From positions 28,762,441 to 28,826,440 of the forward strand of contig OZ024900.1 of NCBI GenBank assembly GCA_964017195.1: DNA of 64,000 bases, given 5' to 3'. Shown here in pieces: positions 1-11,755 of this stretch (its first letter is position 1; each line of letters starts with the position of its first letter). Under the pieces are notes generated by a model. That model had not been told where the DNA came from. It saw nothing but the letters and a program-made list of their open reading frames with translations, and ran no database searches. Source of the DNA: Siderastrea radians (lineage: Eukaryota > Cnidaria > Anthozoa > Scleractinia > Rhizangiidae). A program made the position numbers and the translations under genes.

Positions 1-657
1 CCTCTCTTTTTAATTTCCGCTTCCCCGATGAAAGTAAAAGATACACAGCTGCCGGAGTCGTTTTGCCGGTCTGCGGTATTAAGCACAAAATTACAAGCAT
101 TCAGTGAAGATTTTTAAATTTGTTCGGCTTCACATGCGAAGTGGTATTGAGTCGATATCGCACCCACATTTTCATCATGTGTCTGGGGTCTTTAGTTATT
201 TGTGAAGGTAAAGGCATGATGAAATTAATGAACCAAGTCTCTGGCGCTTCTGGTAAACATCAAAATAATAATACAACGAAACAAACTTAACATAAAGCGA
301 TTTACATTCTTAAATGTGAAAAAAAAAACTGTAAAAAAGGCGTAAGACATCTTTACAAGCGTTATTTACCTGGAGAGAGTGGGTATGTGATATACTCACC
401 TGGGCGAGAGCATTCATGGACTTTTCCGGGAATAACCTTATATCTGAAAGAATACTGATTTATATGAAGCGAATGACTGTGTGTTTTACAAGAGGGAAAA
501 ACATCGAGTTCGATAGTAAGGCAAGACGTATTACATCATTGACGACCTAGAGAATTTAAATCGAGGTATCATTGTTTCGAATGTTACTTATTATTTGCTA
601 GTGGCCCCACCAGTTTAGCTCTATACGAATTCGACTGGCAAAATTTTCTCATTTCAG
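1..657. other. Non-coding stretch before first element
   Basis: No credible coding region, RNA gene or repeat was recognised here. The last seven bases (651-657, ATTTCAG) are the left target duplication of the following foldback element. Confidence 0.5.
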
Positions 658-2426
658 CACAGGACACCCAAGCATAATATTTGAATATTATAAAAAGGGC
701 GTTTCAAAATATAAGACTTTGTATGGGATTTCGAAGCGAACATTTTGAGCAATACGTAACAGCAAACTAACTGAATAAAGTTCATGAAACATTCCATGGT
801 GTTGTTTGCTATCCTTACAACGCATTTTGAGCAATTGTAGGTCCATTTAGTTTACTGTGTTAGTACGTGTATAATACATTGACAAGGAAGGAGTCATTTG
901 GCTCGATTTAGCCACTATCACCGCTCGACACGTTTCGGAACTCGCTCGAATTTACCCACAAATATAGTTCAGGCTCCCATTCTGACTAAGCGATTTGACA
1001 AAAGGAAGACATACAAGTGATTTTCTCAAAACCAATTGCACATACCTCGTGTCCCAAAAGAATTACTGCACAAAATCATAATAGCATCTCAAAATAGGCC
1101 GCCATGGATCAGTGAGGATCCCGATAGTCCCATTTGACCGCGGTCGGCACTGGACACCAGTCAAATTATGCCCTTATGGGGAGGGCCACGCTCGTTTTGG
1201 TCGTGTTACAATTGTAGTAACTATGACCCGGTGCGGACATAAGATTGTCGCTCCGACGCAGTCTGGTTCGCGTGAGAAAATCGCTGCCTGTTACAAGCGG
1301 ATCCTGAGCAAAAATAAATCATTCCCATTTCTGAATTTATATCCATTTTCAGGGTGTATATTTTCTTGTTTTTTTAATAAGTAGGTTACCTGACCGGCTT
1401 CATGCAAATATAGAAATAGATATAGTATATACAATAACAACTTTAAAATAGAACATTTGCACGCGCGTGAGGGTATAAATTTAAATGAATTTGCCGACTT
1501 CGGTTCGAAAACAAATATCTGATATATAAAACCTATCGACGATTGAAATTGAACAAAAAGATCACGCAGAGTACGTATTTAAAATTTACGCAGTAGACTG
1601 ACCTGCATTACAAACGTTTTGTACATGAACGCAAATATGTTCAATTCACCACGCATAAAAAGAAACATAGGAGGAAGGAGAAACACGGTTCACTTTCTTT
1701 TTTTCTTGACTCGTTTTCATTTTCTAACGGCCAAGACCGTTTTAATTTCTTTCGATAACTTAATTCTCTCCATAAGGTCACGGAGTCCCGCGCAGCGATT
1801 CTACCTTTCTGGCACGAACCAGACTACGTTGGAGCGACAATTTGTGTCCGCACCGGGCCATAGTTACTACAATTGTAACACGACCAAAACGAGCGTGGCC
1901 CTTCCCATAACGGCATAATTTGACTGGTATCCAGTGCCCACCGCTGTCAAATGGGACTATCGGGATCCTCACGGATCCATGGCGCCCTATTTTGAGATGC
2001 TATTATGATTTTGTGCAGTGGATAATTCTTTTGGGACACGAGGTATGTGCAATTGGTTTTGAGAAAATCACTTGTATGTCTTCCTTTTGTCAAGTCGCTA
2101 AGTCAGAGTGGGAGCCTGAACTATATTTGTGGGTAAATTCGAGCGAATTCCGAAACGTTTCGAGCGGTAATAGTGGCTAAATCGAGCCAAATGACTCATT
2201 CCTTGTCAATGTATTATACAAGTACTAACACAGTAAAGTAAATGGACCTAAAATTGCTCAAAATGCTTTGTAAGGATAGCAAACAACACCATGTAATGTT
2301 TCATCAACTTGATTCAGTTAGTTCGTTATGTATTGCTCAAAATGTTCGCTTCGAAATCCCATACAAAGTCATATTTTGAAACGCCATTTTTAATGATATT
2401 CAAATATTATGCTTGGGCTTCCTATG
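658..2426. mobile_element. Foldback (long-TIR) DNA element, 1.77 kb
   Basis: The left half (about 658-1290) reappears as its reverse complement in the right half (about 1780-2426), leaving a central loop of roughly 490 bases. The termini match: CACAGGA at the left, and CATAGGA when the right end is read inward. The 7-bp sequence ATTTCAG is present directly outside both ends (651-657 and 2427-2433), so these are likely target duplications. The arms encode matching short open frames (1112-1384 plus, 1778-1972 minus), which are a by-product of the repeat and not genes. No transposase is present, so the element is non-autonomous. The family is not identified. Confidence 0.75.
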
Positions 2427-2433
2427 ATTTCAG

Positions 2434-2892
2434 TAAACTATTCATTGCTAGACGATATGCATGTACTTTCCCTTTTCGGCGTTGAAATTATTCTCAGCAG
2501 TGTTCACACGAGCCAACCAGAACACGGGGGGCCCTCACATCAAATATGTTGACATAAATAAAAGATTGAAGTCTGCTTACCTTTGTTGTCATGTGTTTGA
2601 TCGAGAATGGCGGCCATTTTGAAAAATCCGACGCGGTCATCTTTTCGAGGTCTGGGGCGAGTAAAGAAGATCGGATGTTTTTCGGGTTTTCCGATCGCGC
2701 GCCGAGAATAATAAATAGACAGGGGATAAAACTCCCTGACGGCTTTCGTCGAATGTCTGCCACATCAGGGGGTCACGGAAATAGATTGAGAAAAATGACC
2801 GGAAGTTATATTACAAGGAGGCTCTAGACGAGATGCTCGCTATTTTAATAACGACGTTTTATAAAAACGGCTAACGGGAACTGTGCTAGCGA
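2434..2892. other. Non-coding stretch
   Basis: Short open frames on both strands overlap each other and show no recognisable domain. No repeat partner was noticed within the window. Confidence 0.4.
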
Positions 2893-3171
2893 TTATTCTG
2901 ATCTCATTAGGGAAAGGCACAAAAATCAACATATTTACAGCCCTGTTTGAGGTCATGGTTACTTATTAGCACCTTTGATGAGACTTATAACAAAATAAAA
3001 ATAAAACCCTCCCGACAGCTTTTAAAAATACTTTCTTCCTTTATTTGGAAGAGAAATTACAAACTGTAACAGCAAAACTCATGATTGCCCCGGCCAATTC
3101 GTTATCTGACCGTTGGAACAAGATATTTTAACGTGTGTTTCTCAATTGTTCGATGAACTGTTAGTGTACAT
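2893..3171. repeat. Dispersed 279-bp block, copy 1
   Basis: Nearly identical (about 95% by eye) and in the same orientation as 33285-33562, which sits between two Penelope-like elements. The block starts at TTATTCTGATCTC and ends at GTTAGTGTACAT in both copies, and the flanks are unrelated. It has no coding content. Confidence 0.8.
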
Positions 3172-3234
3172 TCACAAACTGAAAGGTTTTCGTCCTTCCT
3201 CGAAATAACTGAAAACGTTCGTACCATGTAAACA

Positions 3235-3262
3235 AAACAAAACAAAGCAAAACAAAACAAAA
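3235..3262. repeat. (AAAAC)n simple repeat
   Basis: A short imperfect run of AAAAC and AAAGC units. Low-complexity sequence without other content. Confidence 0.7.
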
Positions 3263-3477
3263 GGCAACTATTTTATATCAGAGAGTAAGTTGATACAAGA
3301 ATATTTCCACCCGCAAGTAGAAAACTAATCGAGGCGGGGAAAGAAGTAAATTTAGACAAATTCCGGAAACCGAATTTTGTGGGTTATGAGTTCTAGACTA
3401 ATGGTCCAATTCTCAGAATGAATTTTTCACTCTCTCACTTTCACCAACTTTATTAAAAATTATATAGTTGCAATGGT

Positions 3478-3671
3478 GAAGTATGACCGTCCGCGTTGGT
3501 GTATTCCTGAGTAGGACAGTTTGTGAAGACATTGACTGACGTTTCCACAACCTAAGCGGAAGTCATCATCAGAGTACAGTCAAGGTTGCCACTACCGCTC
3601 AGGTTGTCGAAACGTCAGTCAATGTCATACAGTCCTTCTCGAGACTACACTCACCCGGATGATCATACTTC
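3478..3671. repeat. Small foldback repeat
   Basis: The ends TGAAGTATGA and TCATACTTCA are inverted copies. The similarity continues inward for about 90 bases, including GACATTGACTGACGTTTC on one side and its reverse complement on the other. It lies downstream of the P450 stop codon and is probably a MITE-like dispersed repeat. Confidence 0.6.
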
Positions 3672-3822
3672 AATGACTTATAATTTAATTTTAATTGACA
3701 ATTTAATAAAACAGTTACTCCACACGCGCTTGTCGTTATAGCAAAATTTAATTCCGCGTCATGTTGCAAAATGTTTCGGGTTCTTAACTCTAAGCTTTAA
3801 AATAAAGTTTCATTAAAAGAAC

Positions 3823-4148
3823 TTAGTTTCTCTTGCTGAGAAAGAAATGGATCTTTCGAGGACCAAACGCAATCTCTACCTTCGTAGAAATAGGCTTGCT
3901 TTCATCCAACCTCAGTGAGAAGTTTCTCAAAATTAATGCAATCACAGCTTTCATTTCCACCACAGCAAGTGGCTGCCCAGCACAGCGTCTGCTTCCACCA
4001 CCAAAAGGAAGAAACGAGAAGGTGTGAACCGCCATCTTGTCATCCCAGCGCGTTGGATCAAACGCCTCCGGCTTATCCCACAGATCTTCCATGTGTTGAA
4101 GGGCATACGCGTTCATAAATAATACTGAGCCTTTGGGGATGTGAAATC
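3823..4148 (-). CDS. P450 exon 5 (haem-binding exon)
   Basis: Acceptor AAAAG at 4152-4149, stop TAA at 3823-3825. Encodes residues 389-496: the PxRW motif, the haem loop with Cys444 and the C-terminal beta region. Apparent frame extension upstream to 4320 runs into the intron's polypyrimidine tract and is not coding. Confidence 0.9.
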
Positions 4149-7085
4149 CTTTTACAAAAAAAAGAGCAAACAGTGACCTTAGGGTTCCTGACTGGCTGCT
4201 TTTAAAAACATTCTCCAAAGTTTCTAATTTTACCAAAGTTGCCAATGTTTTTAAAAACGAACACGCATTAGTGAGCACAGTCTTTTTTTGGGAGAGGGAT
4301 GACATCCCCATGGGAAGCAAGGGTCAGTGGCCGGGACAACACCAGTTTTTCAAATCAACCCGAAACGAGGAATAAATTTGCCGATATTTAACAATTATCC
4401 TGCGAAATCGCGCGGAATATCACCTGATACTTAGCCGACGAGGCCGTAGGTCGAGTTGGCTAAATCAGGGGATATTCCGCAAGATTGAGCAGGATAATTG
4501 TTTTATTATTCAACAAATTCCCATCGACTACCATTTTCAGAACGAGAAAAACTACGGCTCTATGATGAAAACGCTAAAAGCTAGCAACACATAAGTTTAA
4601 GCTTAACAAAAATCAAAACAGAACTTCAAGAAATCGAAGTTTACTACCGTTCACTTAAAAAGACTTATTTACAAACTCATGTTTGGAAATGACAAGACAA
4701 AGTAAAAAAAATATTGCTACCTTACCGAGAATAAGTCCTCTTCCTGTGAATTAAAATCTTTTCAACTTTAGTCTTTACAACTTTCCGTGAGCAAGTGTGC
4801 TGATTCGTTCGCAATAGCATTTTCTTGGTTGAGATCTCACTATGAAAATTCCAAGTCAACCTCTGGATAACTTTGTGAGCTGAAGCAAATACTTGTTGAC
4901 TTTTTGAGAGCATTTAATCGTGGAAAGTTTCTTCCAGGGAGTTAAAATTTCCGGAGAACACTGCTGAAACTGCTTCGCTTTTCAAAATGGCCGCCAAACA
5001 AGCAATGAAAGAAAATCTGCAGTGCACTTCCAAATATGGTCATTTACGTATATCGCAGGATATCTGTCATGTACGGATGACAGATATTGAGGGCTTCCTT
5101 ACCATATATGGACATAATGACAATTTGTTGAATAATAATTGGCAATGTTTGCGACAATCGATATCGATAATTCGACGTCACCGGGGCGGCGGGGGACTAG
5201 TCATTAGTTGCTATTGGCTTATTATGGCCATCGTGGACGTCACAGATAGCCAAAGCCGAGAAATTTACATGGTTCAGTTGACAAACAATGACGTCACCAA
5301 AAATGTTCTTGGATGATAACTCAAAGAATTTGAAGCAAAGCAAAGAAGCTGGGAGCATCTTTCACAAAACAAGCTGATTAAGGCAAGAAAATACGCAAAA
5401 TTTCGAGATCAACGCATAGCACCTTGATACGATTTAAAATGGCTACTAAAAAGAATGATTTTACGTGCGCCAAAAATGATCTCTAGGTTTAAACGTATTT
5501 CTTTGAAGCTGACTTCGTAATATGTTACCTCGCAGAAAGAAAGGTAACATCTTAAAAATGGGAAGAAAAATGTTTCAATCAGTAAAGAAACCTTTACTGT
5601 CCAGTCATGTGCATGGATATAGGATTTCCAAGTTTCGCTAAACCGCTCTCGTAAAAACCGACAGAAGACATAACGTAGAATATTCAATTGACACAACTGT
5701 TTCTTACAAGAGTCAACTGGCAGTTTCGAAAGACATCGAATTTACCGATACTCCGCAAGCCGCAGCCGGTATTATTAGTTTGGGCAAACCAAGGGATCGA
5801 TGCCGTATTGAGTACTAATGGGTATCGATTTCGATATCGATATCGGTCCACAATTTAGGGGAGGGTAATTTGTACTTGGTATGCGTGCGCCATTTTGTTT
5901 CATCGCGTTTTGTGATCAAGTAAACACTTCAGACGATGATGGATGATTCAGGATATAAACAACCGACTTTTGTCAGCAATTGGTTGCAGAATGGGATAGC
6001 TAAGGCTTTGCTCTCCTTTTGAAGGTAAACGAAAGTTTAGAATTACAAGGTTTTTAACATTTTGTCGTGGAATGTGGTTGAATATGTGGAATGCGGTTAA
6101 GCATAATATTCTGATTATTATCCTCCTATGTTCTATCATGCGATTAATCCGATTAATTATTTTATTCTCACAAAGGAAAACCTATTCCAATGTTCCCCCC
6201 AAAAAGGATAAGATGTTGGAAAATTTTCCAACGCGCTGGTTCTTCTCCACAAAATTGGCCAATCAAATTCAGGAACTGTGAGAGGCAGTAGTTGTGACAT
6301 GAAACCATGAGAAAAGATGTCATAAAGCTCTGAAAATATTGATCAAACACCTTGTACAGTTGGTAGGGTGTGCAGCATTGTACTGGATGTGAAGTCTCTA
6401 AGATGAATCAAGTTTGTGAATCAACCTTTTTGATAGCCAGCCATTCTTCGACCCTCATACATTTCATTTAAGGAAGGAGTTGGAGTTTGCAGCTCTAAGC
6501 AGCCCACTTCGCTATCCTCCCAACTGCCCCCACTCCCCCCCCCCCCAGACAAACCTTACCTCCTAGCTCAGTATCTTCAACTGCTCCTCTGCTAAAACCA
6601 GTTACAACAGGAATGAGTCGCTGAGACTCCTTTACACAATTTGCTACATATTTCAGTTCCTTTTCCATCTCTGGAGTCACAACATCAGATTCACCAAGTA
6701 CTTGGTCAACCTCCTCTTGGGCTAGAGCTTGAATTTTTGGGTTTTGAGCTGGAAGCAAATGTGAGAAGCAAGGTCAAAACATAGCTAAAACTAGCCATGG
6801 CTGACTTGGAAATAGTGCCATTTGAGTATATACCAAACCAGTGGATCACTCTGTTTTTCACACACTCTGATTTAAACTCAAACTCAAACTTGGGGTAGTA
6901 TCTACTATTCACCTCCCAGCATTTTCCTGGATTTCGCACGCGAGTTTTCCCAAATTTCTCAGGAAAAAAAGGAACAATTTGGTGCTGGCTATCCACTGTC
7001 ACGGTTTTGGTATATCGTAAAACAAATTATTATTCACCAGTCAGTGTTAGTGAAGAGTGGTAGATATTTCCCTCGCCACTTCGCA

Positions 7086-7118
<33 letters not shown>

Positions 7119-7495
7119 TTCAGTGAATAATTGTTAACTATTATATACTTTTAAAAAATGGGTGTGACAACCCCTGCCTACTCAATTCCTTTCGCTCTTT
7201 AACTCCCAGGTGGTACAAAACCCAAAAGAGCTGAGATGGGTTTTGAGCTAGAAGCAAAAGTGATGAGCAAGATGAAAACAGTTAAGGGCGGTGCCTCCTA
7301 ATACAGATGTATTTTGAAAAGGTTATGACAATGGGGAAAAAGTAGATCTTAGCAAGGGTTATTGGAATCCAAAAAGAAAAATGTGGGTAACCATGCATTT
7401 TTTAGAGATAATTAAGCAACCATAATTCTAAAAAAGTGTTAAAATACAAAGAATGTGTGGCAATTTCTTTCCAAAGTTAAGCCCAATTATCTCTG

Positions 7496-7531
<36 letters not shown>

Positions 7532-10500
7532 TCTGATAGCCCTTACTAAGTTCTGCTTTTTCCACATAGTCATAAACCGCGCAAAAATATTGTTGTGTTA
7601 GTGGATAATTTCCTTAAGAAACCCGAATTTCCCAAGATGCGCAGAACATATGCGAAGTAACAAAAGGAGGCACCATCCTTAAAATAACCCATGATTGAGC
7701 TGGAAATAGGGCCTTTCTAATGACTATATAATTTAAAAACAAAAATTGGGTGTGGTCAGTGAATTATACCCTGCCTATTCAATTGTTTTTACTCTTACTT
7801 ACCCAAGTGGCACAAAACCCAACACAGCTGAGATGTAGTGGTTTCAAACCCAGCAAACAAAAATGTCACGATCTCATCATGAACTTCCACATCTGTCAAC
7901 TTGTACTTGGAATCAGGGTCTTGCGCTCGCAGCAGCAGTGTCAGCAAGTCTCTCTTATTGTCACCATCATCACCTTCACTCTTACGTTGCTGAATGATCT
8001 GATTAACCAGGTTGTCAAGGACTCTTTGGAGCTGGCGTGCATGAAGTGCTTTAAAAGGATGCATCAAGCTCCACAATTTTGGGAACACCATAAATGCAAC
8101 CTCACCAAACTGCGCCAGAAATGAATACAGAGCCTGCAAACAATAATAAATTTATTAACCCTTAATTAAGCACTAACAGTGATGGAAATGAAACTTCTCT
8201 TTACATTATTAATACTTGTTCAAACAATCAAGCGATGAGAATAAAGAAAGTGGTCAGCAAGGATGAGATGTCTTGATATTTGGACAAATTCTCCTTAGTA
8301 GTTCCATAAGAAATGTATAGAGAACAGTAAGGAGAATATTCATTTTTATCTTGGGGCTTAAAGGGGCCATTCAGTTGAGATAAAAAAAATCAATCAGAAC
8401 CATACAGGTCATTTTATGGCATATACTAGTCCCCCCTCTTATTAGCCTCAATAACGACCGATATCTAACTTCTCCTTACAACATCATGACTGCAAGCAGG
8501 TGACTAGGATGAAAGAATGAACAAAAATGACCTCCAAAGGTAAATTGTCTGAATGGTTAAACAAATTTTTCTAAAATTTACCCATGGGGGACAGAGAGGG
8601 TAATGCATGTTGTTATTGAAACTTAAAGGGTTAAACTGAAATGTTGATAGAAACCAATGCATTTGTTTAGTGAGGGAAAACACGGTGTGCTCCTTCAAGT
8701 AGCCTTATCACCTCTTTACTCTTTGCACTCTTAAGATTGCACTGTGCAGCACACCTGTTCAGTTATAGATCACAGGTGACATCAAAATGTGGTTATTACC
8801 AAAAGTGGCCAATGAGCTGAAGGTGAGTTCAGGTCTTTAAAGTAAACATCTTGCCACATTTTGACATTATCTGTGATGTAAAACTCAACCAGGACAGATG
8901 CACGACAAAATGGAATTTATTTGTTAAAGAATTATAAAAGTGTACTGACAGTATTTTCCATAAGTAGTTTCTGTTAAATATCAGAGATTTGTTACTTTTT
9001 CTGATACTTTGACTAAAACAAACCTCCACTGATTTGTCATCAGGATTTTCTTGGACTTTCAAGTCGTAACCGAATGCCGCTTGACTGATGATGTCAAGAG
9101 TTAAACTCTGCACAACAGAAAAAGCCTCAACAGATGAACCTTCAGGTAAACCTCGCCATTGTGTTAGTACAATTTGTGTTTTGTTGCTGATCACTTCCAA
9201 AGTGTAACTCAGGAAACCAGAATGAAAAATTGGCATGATCAATCGCCGATGCTTCTTCCATTGCTCACCTTCCAAGGTAACAAGATTATTCTCTCCAATG
9301 ATCTTTTTAAAACGTGCTTGACTAATTTTAGATATTGCATAGCTCTTGGATTTAAGTATCTCTTCACACAAAGAAGGGTCAGCCACAGAGAAAATGTCCC
9401 TTCCATATAACGAAGGTCTTCCCATCTGAATCCGAACCACTTTGCCATATTTCTTATGCAGTTCAAGAAGTCGTAGGTGCCTTTCTTCCACATTGGAGCG
9501 AAAAATGGCTGTGTTCCCATAAAGCCAGTGTGGTGGTGGACCAGGTGCCATAGGTCTGAAAAGTATTAGAAGTACTTATGCTTAAAAGTGTACATAGGTG
9601 TACCAATTATTGTTCTGCACTAAAGAGCGTACACGTACATAGAGAAAAAATTCAATCAATATGTTGACCCCTACCCTGGGTGCCAGGGCTTAGTGTCTCA
9701 CATTTTGTTTTGGAGGCCTTTGGCCTATGACTGCTCGGTGAATGCACGCGGGAGAATCCTCTGGTCATTAGAGTAGTCTATCCCTCCCCGCCCCAATTAA
9801 TTTTTTCTAACTTTTACTAAGTTATGGGTTGGCATTCAGCCATTTCTGGACAGCTGTCAATGAGGCAAATTTCAGTCAATCCTATGATTGAAAGTGTGAT
9901 ATGAGGTTAATTTCGGTAATTACATAGTTCACTGGGTTTGTTTAAATCACTCCAAAGGTTAGAAATTCATGTTAGTAAAAATAATTCATTTGCTATGATA
10001 TTTCAGAGAATTATTTGCTCTGCTATTCAAGGATTCATTCAGTACTTGGTTCTTGACTTACTACTGTCTGGATCAATATTACTGTCTGAGCAGAAGTCAT
10101 CACCGTTGAATGAACTTAGAATTCTCTCCAAGTAACAACTAATACAAGACAAAAGCACTCAGCTTTATGGTCTGAAATGAAATGGATCAAGGGGCCGAGG
10201 CATGGGGGGGGGGGGGGGGGTACTCCCTTAAAGGGCTAGTTAGGTACGTACCGCTAGAAGGTATGGTGTTTAAGGTAAAGCAAAAGAATATTTTTTATCT
10301 GAGACAGGGTGTCATTTTTCTGGAGTTCGGGACGAAGATCTCATTTGGAATAGGGTATACATTTACAGACAAGTACAACGTTTTGCAACCGTCCAAGATA
10401 AAGTGAATGAACAAAAGGCCTTTAAATTTGAGTAATGGCTACATCAGTCCTAACGTGGATTATATGTGTACGTACTCTAAAAAATATCGAGCAATCTGCA

Positions 10501-10649
10501 GCGCATCTGCTATAAAATTCAAGAAGAGGATCGTACCTTTTCTGCGAGAAACTGGATTTTACAAGTCGTAGGAGTAACCAAACAAGAACAATAATGGCAC
10601 AAGATAGTAGCACCTCGCTAGTTGTTAGCGCAAACCACTCCAACGCCAT
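3823..10649 (-). CDS. Cytochrome P450, microsomal type (5 exons)
   Basis: Haem-thiolate monooxygenase, probably anchored in the ER membrane. Coding exons on the minus strand are 10649-10537, 9555-9024, 8133-7803, 6748-6560 and 4148-3823. They join in phase with GT/AG borders to give 1491 nt, 496 residues, the usual P450 length. Visible landmarks: an N-terminal hydrophobic anchor (about residues 12-29), a proline hinge PGPPP (42-46), the C-helix W137/R141, the I-helix AGFETT (309-314), the K-helix ExxR (366-369), the PxRW stretch (420-423) and the haem loop FGGGSRRCAG with Cys444 as iron ligand. All are intact with no stops, so the gene looks functional. The start ATG has A at -3 and G at +4 and begins the membrane anchor. 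Substrate and CYP family cannot be assigned by eye; a CYP3/CYP4/CYP46-like animal P450 is the broad possibility. Confidence 0.9.
4149..6559 (-). other. P450 intron 4
   Basis: A 2.4-kb intron containing a palindromic MITE-like repeat at 4390-4503. The open frames at 4987-5316 and 5409-5696 show no recognisable domain and are not supported as genes. Confidence 0.7.
4390..4503. repeat. Palindromic MITE-like repeat in P450 intron 4
   Basis: Ends AACAATTATCCTGC and GCAGGATAATTGTT are perfect inverted copies. Inner parts (GGAATATC and GATATTCC) also pair, so the unit can fold into one hairpin. Confidence 0.75.
6560..6748 (-). CDS. P450 exon 4 (K-helix exon)
   Basis: Acceptor CAG at 6751-6749, donor GTAAG from 6559. 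Encodes about residues 326-388, including the K-helix ExxR at 366-369. The open frame past the donor runs into a G-rich intronic stretch and is not coding. Confidence 0.88.
6891..7137. repeat. Small palindromic repeat in P450 intron 3
   Basis: At 7021-7137, AACAAATTATTATTCAC and GTGAATAATTGTT face each other, with GTGGTAGATATTT and AAATATCTACCAC inside. A related fragment (TAGTATCTACTATTCACCTC) lies at 6897-6916. This is likely a small MITE family. Confidence 0.55.
7286..7678. mobile_element. TTAA-flanked MITE (393 bp) in P450 intron 3
   Basis: Inverted ends GGGCGGTGCCTCC (left) and GGAGGCACCATCC (right) are each bordered by TTAA (7282-7285 and 7679-7682), the target duplication known for piggyBac-type transposition. 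A second inner inverted repeat (about 7322-7440 against 7480-7577) makes the unit almost a full hairpin. There is no coding capacity. Confidence 0.75.
7803..8133 (-). CDS. P450 exon 3 (I-helix exon)
   Basis: Acceptor TTTGCAG ending at 8134, donor GTAAGT from 7802. Encodes residues 216-325 with the I-helix AGFETTT that carries the oxygen-activation threonine. The plus-strand frame at 7750-8124 is its antisense shadow. Confidence 0.9.
8134..9023 (-). other. P450 intron 2
   Basis: 890 bases. Nothing beyond ordinary intronic sequence was recognised. Confidence 0.7.
9024..9555 (-). CDS. P450 exon 2
   Basis: Acceptor TTTTCAG ending at 9556, donor GTTTGT from 9023. Encodes residues 38-215: the proline-rich hinge and the C-helix W137-x3-R141 that contacts the haem propionate. 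The frame that continues below 9024 reads through the donor and is intronic. Confidence 0.9.
9556..10536 (-). other. P450 intron 1 with poly-G repeat
   Basis: 981 bases. A run of 18 G at about 10187-10214 is followed by TACTCCCTTAAAGGG, which resembles a dispersed coral repeat as far as I recall it. The part next to exon 1 (10370-10536) is duplicated at 13510-13710. Confidence 0.55.
10537..10649 (-). CDS. P450 exon 1 (signal anchor)
   Basis: 113 coding bases from ATG (10649-10647) to the donor AG|GTACGA (GT at 10536-10535). Encodes a short N-terminus, one hydrophobic helix and a basic stop-transfer (KSSFSQKR). The frame stays open upstream to 10889, but the ATG with strong context directly before the anchor is the natural start. 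Confidence 0.85.
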
Positions 10650-11280
10650 TGTCTTTCTCCTGGCAGTAATCCAACCAAGAAATTCTTCTCCTTCGATCGG
10701 TGCAGAAGAATAAATCTCGCGTGACAAAAACACAGCTCGCTTCATCCGTAAGTTGCATGAAAACGAGGTCGGCACGTAACAATGTGATGGGCGTAACGAA
10801 AGCATAACAAATTGCGTGACTGCAGTAACAACGGCTGTTTCCCTGATCAAGGATCGACAAGGACCACCAAGAACAAGATTTCCTTTCACGGTAGGCGTAT
10901 ATTTAGTTGCAATACAATAGGAATGCGCACGGAATTAATTAGTGCAAACTTTTTTCGTATCGTATGTGTACAAATGTTAGAAGATTGTCGATTTCATGTC
11001 TAGCATAAATTGCATAGTAACAAGTGATTCGGCAAACCGGGAAAAAAGATGACTGACCTGCAGCATCCGTTGGTGAAGACTAAACTAAGGAAATGTGTTC
11101 AGTCCCACAATAGGGTTTTTAGGGCATCCATGAAGCTAAAGCCACTAACTAATAGGCAAAAATTTAGGCCTTTTATTACAGAGGAAATGTTCGTTCTGTG
11201 TTTCGGTTGTGCTACGCTTCGATACGCTTGATTCAGCTAATATAATGAACTGCATTGAAAAGTAAAGAAGAAAAACATTC
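10650..11280. other. Region upstream of P450
   Basis: Presumed 5' UTR and promoter of the minus-strand P450. No TATA box or other element was identified with confidence. A short stretch near 10814-10836 (GCGTGACTGCAG...ACAACGGCTG) also occurs near 51704-51728. Confidence 0.4.
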
Positions 11281-11755
11281 ATTCCGAGGAAACAGTTTTA
11301 GGCTATGAATTCTTCCATACGTGTTGAATTCGTCCAAGCTGGAGAGCATTTAGTAAACGGTTAAAGATCGATGTAATATTTATGCATGGCAGAGGGTAGA
11401 ACTTATTCCTTAATACATCATCCCTGCAAGTTCTGCTCGTTTCACTTGGTCCATATGGCGCCGAGAACAAGAATGCCCTGAGGGTTTTGAGTTGAGAGGC
11501 TTGAAGAGAAAGAGGTAGCGGGGAGTATACGATGAATAGAATGGAATGAAATGGAATGGAATATTAGAATAGGATAGGATAGGATAGGATAGGATAGGAT
11601 AGGATAGGATAGGATAACAGAATAGAATCGAATGCAAGGGAATGGAAAAAATAGAACGGAAGAAGAAAAGACAAGGAACAACAAAAAGTGAGCCCCTCAG
11701 AAAATATTCATTTGTTTCACAACGACTGATACATTTCGTGCTTAGATATTGATAG
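11281..11755. repeat. Dispersed repeat block, copy 1
   Basis: Same orientation as and about 85% identical by eye to 52021-52485. Both contain the stretch GAGAACAAGAATGCCCTGAG, then AGTATACGATGAATAGAATG, then a GAATA/GGATA-rich tract, and both end in TTTCACAACGACTGATA. Confidence 0.8.
11568..11617. repeat. (AGGAT)n microsatellite
   Basis: About ten perfect AGGAT units within the dispersed repeat block. The related copy at 52.3 kb has GAATA units instead. The apparent minus-strand protein frames here simply read this pentamer. Confidence 0.9.

Noticed and set aside
4987..5316. 109-codon plus-strand frame in P450 intron 4.
   Set aside because: No recognised domain, no splice or poly(A) support, and intronic position.
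8829..9023. Extension of P450 exon 2 past residue 215.
   Set aside because: A consensus donor at 9023-9022 joins in phase to exon 3; the extension is intronic and not P450-like.
10422..10889. 155-codon minus-strand frame extending P450 exon 1 upstream and downstream.
   Set aside because: The upstream extension lacks a better ATG before the anchor, and the downstream part lies beyond a perfect donor whose phase matches exon 2.
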